In this document: piece by piece, positions 42,205 to 51,155 of the stretch
Layout of the letters: the number at the start of each line of letters is the position of its first letter
How positions within the stretch are numbered: the first letter of the stretch is position 1
NCBI RefSeq assembly: GCF_910586915.1
Contig: NZ_CAJULN010000008.1
Location: forward strand, 1 to 64,000
Origin: an uncultured Bacteroides sp.
GTDB lineage: Bacteria > Bacteroidota > Bacteroidia > Bacteroidales > Bacteroidaceae
Direction: 5' to 3'
DNA length: 64,000 nucleotides
Made by a program: the position numbers and the translations under genes
Notes under the pieces: generated by a model
Told to the model about the DNA's origin: nothing
Databases searched by the model: none
What the model saw: the letters and a program-made list of their open reading frames with translations, nothing else

Positions 42205-43227
42205 TTAAGGCAGTGGCTTTACACTGCTCTCCCTAATCTGCAAATGCGTCGGAATCACCACCTGCCTCACGCTCCTGTCTCCCTTAATCTGTTCAATCAG
42301 CAACCGGCAGGCAGTTTCCCCCATCCGGTAGGTCTGATGAGACACGGCAGATAGCTTAGGTTCTACATAATTGGCGTGTTGCTCGTCGGTATAGCCGATG
42401 ATTGCTACATCGTCCGGAATGCGGAGCCCCCGGCTTTTGACGACTTCCATCGCGGCAAAGGCCAGCGTATCGTTCATGGCAAGAATGGCGTCGGGGGGCT
42501 GGGGGAGAGCTAACAACGTTTCCGTTGCAATCTTTCCCTCCTCGTAGTCAATCTTCCGACAAACCACCAACTCCTTTTCGATAGGAATCCGGTTGTCGCG
42601 CAAGGCTTCCAGATAACCGTGCTTCCTGCTTTTCACAATATCAAGGTGATTGGCTCCGCCGATAAAGGCCACCCGTTTGCTTCCGTTGTCCAACAAATGC
42701 TGGGTTGCTATTTGTGCAGATTGCGCCCCGTCTGCAACGACCGAAGAGAACCGGTCGGTCAGGCAAACACGGTCGAACAAGATAAGCGGCATATTAATCT
42801 CTTTCAAGGCAGCGAGATGAGCGTAATCCGTAGTCTCTTGCGACAGGCAGGCGATGATACCTTCCACGCGCATATTGACTAAATGCTCGATGTTCCGTTT
42901 CTCGTGTTCGTACGATTCGTGCGATGTGGTGATAATCACAAAATATCCGTTGTCGACCGCCATATGCTCGATTCCGTTGAGGATGGAAGCAAAGAAATGA
43001 GTGACGATATCCGGAACCACCACGCCGATAATGCGCGGCGCATTTTTCCGTAAGCTCATGGCGAAAGGGTTGGGACGATAATTCATCTCTTCGGCAAGCG
43101 CCTTGGCTTTGGCACAAAGCTCGCGACTGATTTCGGGACTGTCTTTCAGCGCCCTGGACACGGTAGGAACCGACACCCCTAAGGCCTGGGCAATATCTTT
43201 GAGCGAAGTATGTTTTCGGTATTCCAT
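42205..43227 (-). CDS. LacI family transcriptional regulator
   Basis: 340 residues from the ATG at 43225-43227 (MEYRKHTSLKDIAQALGVS). Longer in-frame starts up to 43302 add a hydrophobic, non-conserved leader. The HTH at residues 8-30 reads LKDIAQALGVSVPTVSRALK with the hinge MNYRPNPFAMSLR. The periplasmic-binding-like effector domain follows (IIGVVVPDIVTHFFASIL, FIGGANHLDIVKSRKHGYLE, AIIGYTDEQHANYVEPKLS). It is divergent from the L-galactose genes, and a perfect operator-like palindrome lies between them, so it very probably controls that operon and possibly the rhamnose genes beyond. Confidence 0.9.
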   Translation of the reverse strand: MEYRKHTSLKDIAQALGVSVPTVSRALKDSPEISRELCAKAKALAEEMNYRPNPFAMSLRKNAPRIIGVVVPDIVTHFFASILNGIEHMAVDNGYFVIITTSHESYEHEKRNIEHLVNMRVEGIIACLSQETTDYAHLAALKEINMPLILFDRVCLTDRFSSVVADGAQSAQIATQHLLDNGSKRVAFIGGANHLDIVKSRKHGYLEALRDNRIPIEKELVVCRKIDYEEGKIATETLLALPQPPDAILAMNDTLAFAAMEVVKSRGLRIPDDVAIIGYTDEQHANYVEPKLSAVSHQTYRMGETACRLLIEQIKGDRSVRQVVIPTHLQIRESSVKPLP

Positions 43228-43310
43228 TAATAAAGGCCTCCAACTTTGAATCTTTCCACAAAGAAAGCACATTCCCGAATAAATAAAAAACATACCAGGC
43301 AATATTTTTT

Positions 43311-43326
43311 ACGTAAACCGTTACGT
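43311..43326. promoter_or_regulatory. LacI-type operator ACGTAAACCGTTACGT
   Basis: Perfect 6-bp arms ACGTAA / TTACGT surround ACCG in the 176-bp space between the LacI gene and the L-galactose operon. The size and symmetry suit a LacI family dimer. It lies about 45 bp upstream of the -7 element at 43371-43378 and 84 bp upstream of the regulator's own start. Confidence 0.7.
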
Positions 43327-43370
43327 CGCTTTTTCTGCCTGCCGCCGACCGGCCGCACTCATTCCTGCTC

Positions 43371-43378
43371 TACTTTTG
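43371..43378 (+). promoter_or_regulatory. -7 element TACTTTTG of the L-galactose/rhamnose operon
   Basis: An exact TAnnTTTG match lies 25 bp before the ATG of the aldo/keto reductase gene. No matching -33 box is visible in the GC-rich upstream sequence, which suggests an activated or weak promoter. Confidence 0.55.
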
Positions 43379-43403
43379 CCGCATACAAAACTATTTAAAA
43401 CCT

Positions 43404-44342
43404 ATGTATATGCAATACCATGAAATCGGAAAGACGGGAATGAAAGTCTCCTCGCTTAGTTTCGGGGCATCTTCTTTAGGAGGGGTTTTCCATGATTTGA
43501 AAGAAAAAGAGGGTGTACAGGCAGTGTTTGCCGCTATTGAATCGGGTATGAACTTCATTGACGTCTCCCCTTATTACGGACACTATAAGGCAGAAACCGT
43601 GTTGGGGAAAGCATTGAAAGAACTTCCCCGCGATTGCTATTATCTGTCTACGAAAGTAGGACGTTACGGCAAAGACGGTGTGAACTTGTGGGATTATTCT
43701 GCCCGGCGTGCCGTCGAAAGCGTGTACGAGAGTATGGAGCGCCTGAACATAGACTTCATCGACCTGATAAACGTGCACGATGTTGAGTTTGCCGATTTAA
43801 ACCAAGTAGTAAATGAGACACTTCCTGCTTTGGTGGAATTGCGTGAGAAAGGAGTGGTAGGCCATGTCGGAATCACTGATTTGCAGTTGGAGAACTTGAA
43901 ATGGGTCATCAACCACTCTCCAAACGGTACGGTGGAATCGGTGCTTAACTTTTGCCACCATTGTCTGTGCGACGATAAACTGACCGACTTCCTGGATTAT
44001 TTTGAGTCGAAAGAAATCGGTGTCATCAACGCCTCTCCGCTCTCAATGGGATTGCTGAGCGAACGGGGTGTTCCCGCCTGGCATCCGGCGCCCGACACAT
44101 TGGTGGAAGCGTGCCGCAAAGCAATGCTGCATTGCAAGGCGAAGAATTATCCGATTGAGAAACTTGCCATGCAGTTCGCTGTCAGCAACCCCCGCATTGC
44201 GACTACGCTGTTCAGTACGACCCATCCGGAGAATGTGAAAAAGAACATCGCTTTCATCGAAGAACCGATTGACTGGGAACTTGTCCGTGAAGTGCAGGAT
44301 ATCATCGGCGAACAGAAATGCGTAAGTTGGGCAAACTCATAA
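43404..44342 (+). CDS. Aldo/keto reductase, probable L-galactose dehydrogenase
   Basis: 312 residues with the AKR barrel pattern: GKTGMKVSSLSFGASSLGG at the start, FIDVSPYYGHYKAE (catalytic Asp, Tyr), LSTKVGRYG (Lys) and DLINVHDVEF (His), with a C-terminal cofactor loop (AVSNPRIATTLFSTTHPENV). It resembles plant-type L-galactose dehydrogenases, which oxidise the C1 position to a lactone. A lactonase (COG3618-type) and a zinc alcohol dehydrogenase follow, matching the L-galactose to D-tagaturonate pathway known from Bacteroides vulgatus. L-fucose could be an alternative substrate. Confidence 0.8.
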   Translation: MYMQYHEIGKTGMKVSSLSFGASSLGGVFHDLKEKEGVQAVFAAIESGMNFIDVSPYYGHYKAETVLGKALKELPRDCYYLSTKVGRYGKDGVNLWDYSARRAVESVYESMERLNIDFIDLINVHDVEFADLNQVVNETLPALVELREKGVVGHVGITDLQLENLKWVINHSPNGTVESVLNFCHHCLCDDKLTDFLDYFESKEIGVINASPLSMGLLSERGVPAWHPAPDTLVEACRKAMLHCKAKNYPIEKLAMQFAVSNPRIATTLFSTTHPENVKKNIAFIEEPIDWELVREVQDIIGEQKCVSWANS

Positions 44343-44359
44343 AAAACGGAACCGCTCGT

Positions 44360-45283
44360 ATGGATTATACAATTATTGATGCACACGCCCATTTGTGGCT
44401 GCGGCAGGATACGGTCGTAGACGGATTCCCGATACGGACGCTCGAAAACGGACGTTCGCTGTTCATGGGGGAAGTTCGGCAGATGGTTCCGCCTTTTATG
44501 ATAGACGGGGTGAATAGCGCGGAAGTCTTCCTTTCGAATATGGACTATGCGCAAGTGTCGGCCGCCGTCATTACGCAGGAATTCATTGATGGCTTGCAGA
44601 ACGACTATCTGGCCGAGGTCGCGGCACGTTATCCCAACCGTTTCTTTGTATGCGGAATGTGTGAATTCCGCCAGCCGGGATTCGCCGGACAGGCAAAGGA
44701 ACTTATAGCCAAAGGTTTTAAGGCAATCAAGATTCCCGCACACCGGCTGCTGCTGAAAGAAGGCAGAGTGATGCTGAACAGTGAGGAGATGATGCGGATG
44801 TTTCACTATATGGAAGAGCGGGAGGTGATGCTCTCCGTCGATTTGGCGGAAGGGGAGACACAGGTTGCTGAAATGGAAGAAATCATTCGGGAGTGTCCCC
44901 GCCTGAAGATAGCTGTCGGACATTTCGGGATGGTTAGCTTGCCCGGGTGGCTTGAACAGATAAAGCTGGCACGCCACCCCAATGTCATGATTGAATCCGG
45001 AGGAATCACATGGCTTTTCAATGACGAATTCTATCCGTTCAAGGGAGCAGTCAGAGCCATTCGTGAAGCGGCGGAATTGGTGGGGATAGAGAAACTGATG
45101 TGGGGCTCGGATTATCCGCGTACCATTACCGCCATTACCTATAAAATGTCGTATGACTTTGTGGTGAAATCACCGGAACTTTCGGAGCGGGAAAAAGCAC
45201 TCTTTTTGGGAGAGAATGCCCGCAATTTCTACGGATTTGCCGACCTTCCCGTGCTTCCCTACATACGGAATATGTCAGAATAA
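44360..45283 (+). CDS. Amidohydrolase (COG3618-like), probable L-galactono-1,5-lactonase
   Basis: 307 residues from the ATG at 44360 (MDYTIIDAHAHLW); the ATG at 44318 overlaps the reductase gene and is unlikely. Metal motifs: IDAHAHLW (HxH), GHFGMVSLPGW (His), MWGSDYPR (Asp). This is the amidohydrolase-2 / fuconolactonase-like group that opens sugar lactones. It would hydrolyse the 1,5-lactone made by the reductase gene 17 bp upstream to L-galactonate. The exact sugar is inferred from context. The next gene begins 31 bp later. Confidence 0.8.
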   Translation: MDYTIIDAHAHLWLRQDTVVDGFPIRTLENGRSLFMGEVRQMVPPFMIDGVNSAEVFLSNMDYAQVSAAVITQEFIDGLQNDYLAEVAARYPNRFFVCGMCEFRQPGFAGQAKELIAKGFKAIKIPAHRLLLKEGRVMLNSEEMMRMFHYMEEREVMLSVDLAEGETQVAEMEEIIRECPRLKIAVGHFGMVSLPGWLEQIKLARHPNVMIESGGITWLFNDEFYPFKGAVRAIREAAELVGIEKLMWGSDYPRTITAITYKMSYDFVVKSPELSEREKALFLGENARNFYGFADLPVLPYIRNMSE

Positions 45284-45314
45284 GAATTTAAAATTAGAAT
45301 CAAAACATATCAGA

Positions 45315-46331
45315 ATGAAAGCAGTTCAAATAGTCAATCCCTTTGAAATGAAGGTGGTTGAAGTGGAAAAACCGGCTGTCGGCGTCGGTGAAGTATTGGT
45401 AAGAATCAGCTATGTAGGTTTTTGCGGTTCGGACTTAAACACGTTTTTGGGCAAGAACCCGATGGTGAAGCTGCCGGTAGTGCCGGGACACGAAGTGGGA
45501 GCGGTCATTGAAGAGGTCGGTCCGGAGGTTCCGGCAGGTTTCGTAAAGGGGATGAGTGTGACATTGAATCCCTACACCAATTGCGGCAAATGTGCTTCCT
45601 GCCGGAATGGGCGGGTCAACGCCTGCGAGCATAACGAAACGTTGGGCGTGCAACGCAACGGAGTGATGTGTGAATATGCCGCATTGCCCTGGACGAAAAT
45701 TATTCCGGCAGGCAATATCTCGTCGCGCGACTGTGCGCTGATTGAACCGATGAGTGTCGGCTTTCATGCCGTATCGCGTGCGCAAGTGACGGATAACGAG
45801 TGCGTGATGGTCATTGGCTGCGGTATGATTGGGATAGGCGCCATCGTACGTGCTGCCTTGAGAGGGGCGACGGTGATTGCGGTCGACTTGGACGACGAGA
45901 AACTGGAATTGGCGAAAAAGGTCGGTGCTTCTTATGCGGTTAACTCTAAAACGGAGAATGTGCACGAGCGGATACAGGAAATAACGGAAGGACTGGGCGC
46001 GGATGTGGTGATTGAAGCTGTCGGCAGCCCGGTTACTTATGTAATGGCTGTAGACGAAGTGGGATTTACAGGCCGTGTGGTTTGCATCGGCTATGCCAAG
46101 AGCGAAGTGGCTTTCCAAACAAAACTTTTCGTTCAGAAAGAGTTGGATATCCGTGGCTCGAGAAATGCATTGCCTGCCGACTTCCGTGCCGTCATCAATT
46201 ATATGAAGGAAGGAAACTGCCCGGTGGAAGAGCTGATTTCAAAGGTTGTCAAACCGGAAGGTGCTTTGGAAGCCATGCAGGAATGGGCGGCCAATCCGGG
46301 AAAAGTATTCCGTATCTTGGTCGAATTTTAG
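45315..46331 (+). CDS. Zinc-dependent alcohol dehydrogenase, probable L-galactonate 5-dehydrogenase
   Basis: 338 residues from the ATG at 45315 (MKAVQIVNPFEMKVV). It has the MDR fold: a catalytic-zinc Cys in VGFCGSDLNTF, GHEVGAVIEEVG, a structural zinc site with four Cys (NCGKCASCRNGRVNACE), and an NAD(P) Rossmann glycine motif (VIGCGMIGIGAIV). By analogy with the Bacteroides vulgatus pathway it would oxidise L-galactonate to D-tagaturonate, which then enters hexuronate metabolism. It lies between the lactonase and rhamnulokinase genes with short gaps, so one transcript may cover both pathways. Confidence 0.82.
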   Translation: MKAVQIVNPFEMKVVEVEKPAVGVGEVLVRISYVGFCGSDLNTFLGKNPMVKLPVVPGHEVGAVIEEVGPEVPAGFVKGMSVTLNPYTNCGKCASCRNGRVNACEHNETLGVQRNGVMCEYAALPWTKIIPAGNISSRDCALIEPMSVGFHAVSRAQVTDNECVMVIGCGMIGIGAIVRAALRGATVIAVDLDDEKLELAKKVGASYAVNSKTENVHERIQEITEGLGADVVIEAVGSPVTYVMAVDEVGFTGRVVCIGYAKSEVAFQTKLFVQKELDIRGSRNALPADFRAVINYMKEGNCPVEELISKVVKPEGALEAMQEWAANPGKVFRILVEF

Positions 46332-46382
46332 GTCAAAATGTATAGGCTTTCAATCAAAATGAATACATATAGACAGAATGCC

Positions 46383-47840
46383 ATGAAACAGAACTTTTTT
46401 GCAGTCGACCTGGGCGCAACGAGCGGCCGTACAATCTTGGGAACGTTCATTGAAGGCGGATTGAAGCTGGAAGAAATCAACCGTTTTCCTAACCACCTGA
46501 TTGAAGTCGGTGGACATTTCTATTGGGATATTTATGCTTTGTATCGTCATATCATTGACGGGCTGAAACTGGTGGCCCGGCGCGGCGAATCCATCACCTC
46601 TATCGGTATCGACACATGGGGAGTGGATTTTGTTTGTATCGGAAAAGACGGCAACCTGCTTCGTCAGCCTTATGCGTACCGCGACCCGCATACGGCGGGA
46701 GCGCCGGAAGCCTTTTTCTCCCGCATCTCGCGTAGCGAAGTCTATGGTAAGACGGGTATTCAGGTCATGAATTTCAATTCACTTTTCCAGTTGGACACCT
46801 TACGCCGCAATCATGACAGTGCGCTGGCTGCGGCAGACAAGATTCTGTTTATGCCGGATACATTGAGCTATATGCTCACCGGCGAAATGGTGACGGAATA
46901 TACGATTGCTTCGACGGCCCAGTTAGTGAACGCCCAAACCCGCCGTCTCGAACCGGAGCTGTTGCAGGCAGTCGGCTTGAGCGAGAAGAACTTCGGCCGT
47001 TTTGTCTTTCCCGGCGAAAAGGTGGGGGTATTGACCGAAGAGGTGCAGAAGATAACCGGACTGGGAGCCATCCCCGTGATTGCCATAGCCGGACACGATA
47101 CGGGCTCTGCCGTAGCTGCCGTTCCGGCGCTGGACCGCAACTTTGCTTATCTGAGTAGCGGAACATGGTCGCTGATGGGTGTTGAGGCGGATGCTCCGGT
47201 AATCAATGCGGAGACGGAAGCGCTGAACTTTACCAACGAAGGCGGTGTGGAAGGAACCATCCGCCTGCTGAAGAACATCTGCGGAATGTGGCTGCTGGAA
47301 CGCTGTCGTTTGAACTGGGGAGATACAAGTTATCCCGAACTTATCAGCGAAGCGGAGGCGTGCGAACCGTTCCGCAGCCTGATTAATCCCGATGACGACT
47401 GTTTTGCGAATCCTGCGGATATGGAAAAAGCCATCGCAGCATATTGCCATGCTACCGAGCAGCCTGTGCCCGAACAGCGTGGACAAGTGGTACGTTGCAT
47501 CTTTGAGAGCTTGGCTTTGCGTTATCGTCAGGTATTGGAGAACTTGCGTTCGCTTTCTCCCCGCCCGGTCGAGACATTGCACGTGATTGGCGGCGGCAGC
47601 CGCAACGACCTGCTGAACCAGTTTACCGCCAATGCCATTGGTATTCCGGTAGTTGCGGGGCCGTCCGAAGCTACGGCTATCGGCAATGTGATGATTCAGG
47701 CAATGGCGGCGGGAGAGGCGACCGACGTGGCAGGTATGCGTCGGTTGATAAACCGTTCCATCCCGTTGAAAACCTATCATCCCCAGGATGCGGAAGCGTG
47801 GGAGGCGGCGTATATCCATTTTAAAAACTGTATCCGGTAG
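46383..47840 (+). CDS. rhaB: Rhamnulokinase
   Basis: 485 residues from the ATG at 46383 (MKQNFFAVDLGATSGRTILG). Two earlier in-frame ATGs (46338, 46359) add non-conserved residues. FGGY sugar kinase fold: N-terminal phosphate loop DLGATSGR, GIDTWGVDFV (substrate and catalytic Asp), YRDPHTAG, IAIAGHDTGSAV, LSSGTWSLMGVE and the C-terminal ADP-binding HVIGGGSRNDLLNQFTAN. It phosphorylates L-rhamnulose at O1. It heads the rhamnose genes kinase-isomerase-symporter-aldolase, the order known for Bacteroides, with a 51-bp gap after the Zn-dehydrogenase. Confidence 0.93.
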   Translation: MKQNFFAVDLGATSGRTILGTFIEGGLKLEEINRFPNHLIEVGGHFYWDIYALYRHIIDGLKLVARRGESITSIGIDTWGVDFVCIGKDGNLLRQPYAYRDPHTAGAPEAFFSRISRSEVYGKTGIQVMNFNSLFQLDTLRRNHDSALAAADKILFMPDTLSYMLTGEMVTEYTIASTAQLVNAQTRRLEPELLQAVGLSEKNFGRFVFPGEKVGVLTEEVQKITGLGAIPVIAIAGHDTGSAVAAVPALDRNFAYLSSGTWSLMGVEADAPVINAETEALNFTNEGGVEGTIRLLKNICGMWLLERCRLNWGDTSYPELISEAEACEPFRSLINPDDDCFANPADMEKAIAAYCHATEQPVPEQRGQVVRCIFESLALRYRQVLENLRSLSPRPVETLHVIGGGSRNDLLNQFTANAIGIPVVAGPSEATAIGNVMIQAMAAGEATDVAGMRRLINRSIPLKTYHPQDAEAWEAAYIHFKNCIR

Positions 47841-47890
47841 CCGACCGGTACATCATCGGCAAAATAATCATTTTTAAACAATAGAATATC

Positions 47891-49147
47891 ATGAAGAAAG
47901 AAGAACTGATTCAGAAAGCGTATGAGATTGCTGTGGAACGTTATGCAGCAGTAGGTGTAGACACCGAGCAAGTATTGAAAACCATGCAGGATTTTCACCT
48001 GTCGCTCCACTGCTGGCAGGCTGACGACGTGGCAGGATTCGAAGTGCAGGCAGGCTCGCTCACAGGTGGTATCCAGGCTACCGGCAACTATCCCGGCAAA
48101 GCCCGAAACATTGACGAACTGCGCGCCGACATCTTGAAAGCCGCTTCTTATATCCCCGGTACTCACCGCCTGAATCTGCATGAGATTTACGGAGATTTCC
48201 AGGGCAAGGTGGTAGACCGCGACCAGGTAGAGCCCGGACATTTCAAAAGCTGGATGGAATGGGGTAAGGAGCATAACATGAAACTTGACTTCAATTCCAC
48301 CTCTTTCTCACATCCGAAATCGGGCGACTTGTCACTTTCCAATCCGGACGAGGGCATCCGCCAATTCTGGATTGAACATACCAAACGTTGCCGTGCCGTT
48401 GCAGAAGCGATGGGCGAGGCACAGGGAGACCCGTGTATCATGAATCTTTGGGTACATGACGGAAGCAAGGATATTACGGTAAACCGCATGAAATATCGTG
48501 CATTGCTGAAAGATTCTCTGGACCAGATCTTCGCCACCGAATATAAGAATATGAAAGACTGCATCGAATCCAAAGTATTCGGTATCGGTCTCGAAAGTTA
48601 TACGGTAGGTTCCAATGACTTCTACATCGGTTATGGCGCTTCGCACAACAAGATGATTACGTTGGACACCGGTCACTTCCACCCGACGGAAAGCGTGGCC
48701 GACAAAGTATCCTCCTTGTTACTTTATGTTCCCGAACTGATGTTGCACGTAAGCCGTCCGGTTCGTTGGGACTCCGACCACGTTACCATCATGGACGACC
48801 CGACGATGGAACTGTTCAGCGAAATTGTACGTTGCGGCGCATTAGACCGCGTGCATTACGGTCTTGACTATTTCGATGCTTCTATCAACCGTATCGGTGC
48901 GTATGTAATCGGTAGCCGTGCCGCACAGAAGTGCATGACCCGTGCCCTCCTCGAACCGATTGCCAGACTGCGTGAGTACGAAGCCAACGGACAGGGATTC
49001 CAACGCCTGGCTCTGCTCGAAGAAGAAAAAGCACTTCCGTGGAATGCTGTGTGGGATATGTTCTGTTTGCGGAACAATGTTCCGGTAGGCGAAGATTTCA
49101 TTGCGGAAATCGAAAAGTACGAAGCCGAAGTAACTTCTAAACGATAA
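47891..49147 (+). CDS. rhaA: L-rhamnose isomerase
   Basis: 418 residues, matching the RhaA family length (about 419). It interconverts L-rhamnose and L-rhamnulose in a metal-dependent TIM barrel. Recognisable conserved stretches are LHCWQADDVAGFE, GGIQATGNYPGKA, LDFNSTSFSHPKSGDLSL, NLWVHDGSKD, YGASHNKMITLDTGHFHPTE (metal-site Asp/His) and RPVRWDSDHV. The next gene, the symporter, starts 6 bp after its stop. Confidence 0.95.
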   Translation: MKKEELIQKAYEIAVERYAAVGVDTEQVLKTMQDFHLSLHCWQADDVAGFEVQAGSLTGGIQATGNYPGKARNIDELRADILKAASYIPGTHRLNLHEIYGDFQGKVVDRDQVEPGHFKSWMEWGKEHNMKLDFNSTSFSHPKSGDLSLSNPDEGIRQFWIEHTKRCRAVAEAMGEAQGDPCIMNLWVHDGSKDITVNRMKYRALLKDSLDQIFATEYKNMKDCIESKVFGIGLESYTVGSNDFYIGYGASHNKMITLDTGHFHPTESVADKVSSLLLYVPELMLHVSRPVRWDSDHVTIMDDPTMELFSEIVRCGALDRVHYGLDYFDASINRIGAYVIGSRAAQKCMTRALLEPIARLREYEANGQGFQRLALLEEEKALPWNAVWDMFCLRNNVPVGEDFIAEIEKYEAEVTSKR

Positions 49148-49153
49148 GTGTTT

Positions 49154-50173
49154 ATGGATATTTTAATCGGCTTGTTGATTATAGCCATCGGTAGCTTTTG
49201 CCAGTCCAGTTCCTATGTACCTATTAATAAGGTAAAGGAATGGAGCTGGGAAAGCTTCTGGTTGGTGCAAGGTGTGTTCGCCTGGTTGGTATTCCCGCTA
49301 TTGGGTGCATTGCTGGGTGTTCCTCAAGGAGGCAGTTTGCTCGGCTTGTGGGGAGCGGGAGGTGCCGCAATGAGTATCTTTTATGGTATATTGTGGGGAG
49401 TGGGCGGACTGACGTTCGGGCTTTCCATGCGTTATTTGGGTGTAGCGTTGGGGCAGAGTATCTCATTGGGTACTTGTGCCGGTTTCGGAACACTGCTTCC
49501 GGCTCTTTTTGCCGGAACAAACCTGTTTGAAGGTAACGGACTGGTTCTTCTGCTCGGCGTTTGTATCACTTTGGCGGGTATTGCCATCATCGGCTACGCC
49601 GGTAGCTTGCGTGCACAAAATATGAGCGAAGAGGAGAAATGTGCTGCTGTGAAAGATTTTGCTCTGACAAAAGGACTGTTGGTAGCATTGTTGGCAGGTG
49701 TGATGAGCGCTTGCTTCGCTTTGGGGCTGGATGCAGGGACACCCATCAAAGAAGCTGCTTTGGCAGGTGACGTTGAAGGGCTTTACGCAGGCCTTCCTGT
49801 CATCTTTTTGGTTACGCTTGGCGGATTTTTCACGAATGCAGTGTATTGTCTGCAACAGAATGTAGTGAATAAGTCGATGGGCGACTATGCCAAAGGAAAA
49901 GTATGGGGCAACAACCTGCTGTTCTGCGCTTTGGCCGGCGTGCTTTGGTATATGCAGTTCTTCGGGCTGGAAATGGGCAAGAGTTTCCTTACGGGAAGCC
50001 CCGTATTGCTGGCCTTCTCCTGGTGTATACTGATGGCACTGAATGTAACCTTCAGCAACGTTTGGGGAATTCTTCTCAAAGAATGGAAAGGAGTATCCCC
50101 TAAAACAATCACCGTGTTGATTTGCGGATTGGTAGTACTGATATTCTCACTGATATTCCCGAATTTATTTTAA
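49154..50173 (+). CDS. rhaT: L-rhamnose/proton symporter
   Basis: 339 residues from the ATG at 49154; a GTG at 49148 gives two extra residues. Ten predicted membrane helices fill the protein. The RhaT signature is clear: IGSFCQSSSYVPINKVKEWSW near the start, GLTFGLSMRYLGVALGQSIS, and NVTFSNVWGILLKEWKG near the end. It imports L-rhamnose with a proton across the inner membrane. It is placed 6 bp after the isomerase and 24 bp before the aldolase gene. Confidence 0.93.
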   Translation: MDILIGLLIIAIGSFCQSSSYVPINKVKEWSWESFWLVQGVFAWLVFPLLGALLGVPQGGSLLGLWGAGGAAMSIFYGILWGVGGLTFGLSMRYLGVALGQSISLGTCAGFGTLLPALFAGTNLFEGNGLVLLLGVCITLAGIAIIGYAGSLRAQNMSEEEKCAAVKDFALTKGLLVALLAGVMSACFALGLDAGTPIKEAALAGDVEGLYAGLPVIFLVTLGGFFTNAVYCLQQNVVNKSMGDYAKGKVWGNNLLFCALAGVLWYMQFFGLEMGKSFLTGSPVLLAFSWCILMALNVTFSNVWGILLKEWKGVSPKTITVLICGLVVLIFSLIFPNLF

Positions 50174-50197
50174 TATTCCACCAAAAGACATAACGAA

Positions 50198-51007
50198 ATG
50201 AAATCAATTTTAGAAAACCGTCCGGCACTTGCCAAAGAAGTGAACAAGGTAGCGGAAGTTGCTGGATATTTGTGGCAGAAAGGTTGGGCTGAACGTAACG
50301 GTGGCAATATCACCGTCAATATCACGGAATTTGTCGACGATGAAATCCGTCGGATGCCGCCGATTAGCGAAGTAAAGCCTATCGGCCTCACATTGCCTTA
50401 TCTGAAAGGTTGTTACTTCTACTGCAAAGGAACCAACAAACGTATGCGTGATTTAGCCCGTTGGCCGATGGAGAACGGTTCGGTAATCCGTATTCTGGAC
50501 GATTGTGCCAGCTACGTCATTATTGCCGACGAAGCAGTGGCGCCGACATCGGAATTGCCTTCTCACTTGAGCGTACACAATGACTTGTTGCGTAAGAACT
50601 CTCCCTATAAAGCATCTGTACATACTCATCCGATAGAGTTGGTTGCCATGACGCATTGCCCGAAATTCTTGGAAAAAGACGTAGCTACCAATCTTCTGTG
50701 GAGCATGATTCCCGAAACAAAAGCGTTTTGCCCGCGTGGCTTGGGCATCATTCCTTATAAGTTGCCCAGCTCGGTGGAACTGGCGGAAGCTACCATCAGA
50801 GAATTGCAGGACTATGACGTGGTGATGTGGGAGAAGCACGGTGTGTTCGCAGTAGACTGTGACGCCATGCAGGCCTTCGACCAGATTGATGTGCTGAACA
50901 AATCCGCTTTAATCTATATCGCAGCCAAGAATATGGGCTTTGAACCCGATGGCATGAGCCGGGAACAGATGAAAGAAATGACAGTTGCTTTCAATCTTCC
51001 TAAATAA
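50198..51007 (+). CDS. rhaD: Rhamnulose-1-phosphate aldolase
   Basis: 269 residues, class II zinc aldolase of the AraD/FucA/RhaD fold. Motifs are WAERNGGNITVNITEF (phosphate-binding Gly-Asn), PTSELPSHLSVH (catalytic-area Glu), VHTHPIELVAMTH (two zinc His) and MWEKHGVFAVD (third zinc His). It splits L-rhamnulose 1-phosphate into dihydroxyacetone phosphate and L-lactaldehyde. It is the last gene of the operon and is followed by a strong terminator. No lactaldehyde reductase is in the window. Confidence 0.94.
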   Translation: MKSILENRPALAKEVNKVAEVAGYLWQKGWAERNGGNITVNITEFVDDEIRRMPPISEVKPIGLTLPYLKGCYFYCKGTNKRMRDLARWPMENGSVIRILDDCASYVIIADEAVAPTSELPSHLSVHNDLLRKNSPYKASVHTHPIELVAMTHCPKFLEKDVATNLLWSMIPETKAFCPRGLGIIPYKLPSSVELAEATIRELQDYDVVMWEKHGVFAVDCDAMQAFDQIDVLNKSALIYIAAKNMGFEPDGMSREQMKEMTVAFNLPK

Positions 51008-51041
51008 TCGCCGTCGTAAATCGCATGATAAATTTTCACCA

Positions 51042-51106
51042 CAGATTGCACCGATTTTAGATTCAATATTTAAATCTAAAATCGGTGTAATCTGTGTCGT
51101 TTTTTA
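51042..51106 (+). terminator. Terminator of the rhamnose operon
   Basis: A long stem (acagattgcaccgattttag pairing with ctaaaatcggtgtaatctgt) with an A/T-rich loop is followed by gtcgttttttat. It separates rhaD from the broken AraC-type regulator. Confidence 0.85.
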
Positions 51107-51155
51107 TAAATAATTCCTACTTTTATCCATCCCAATTGCATGAAAACACATTGAT

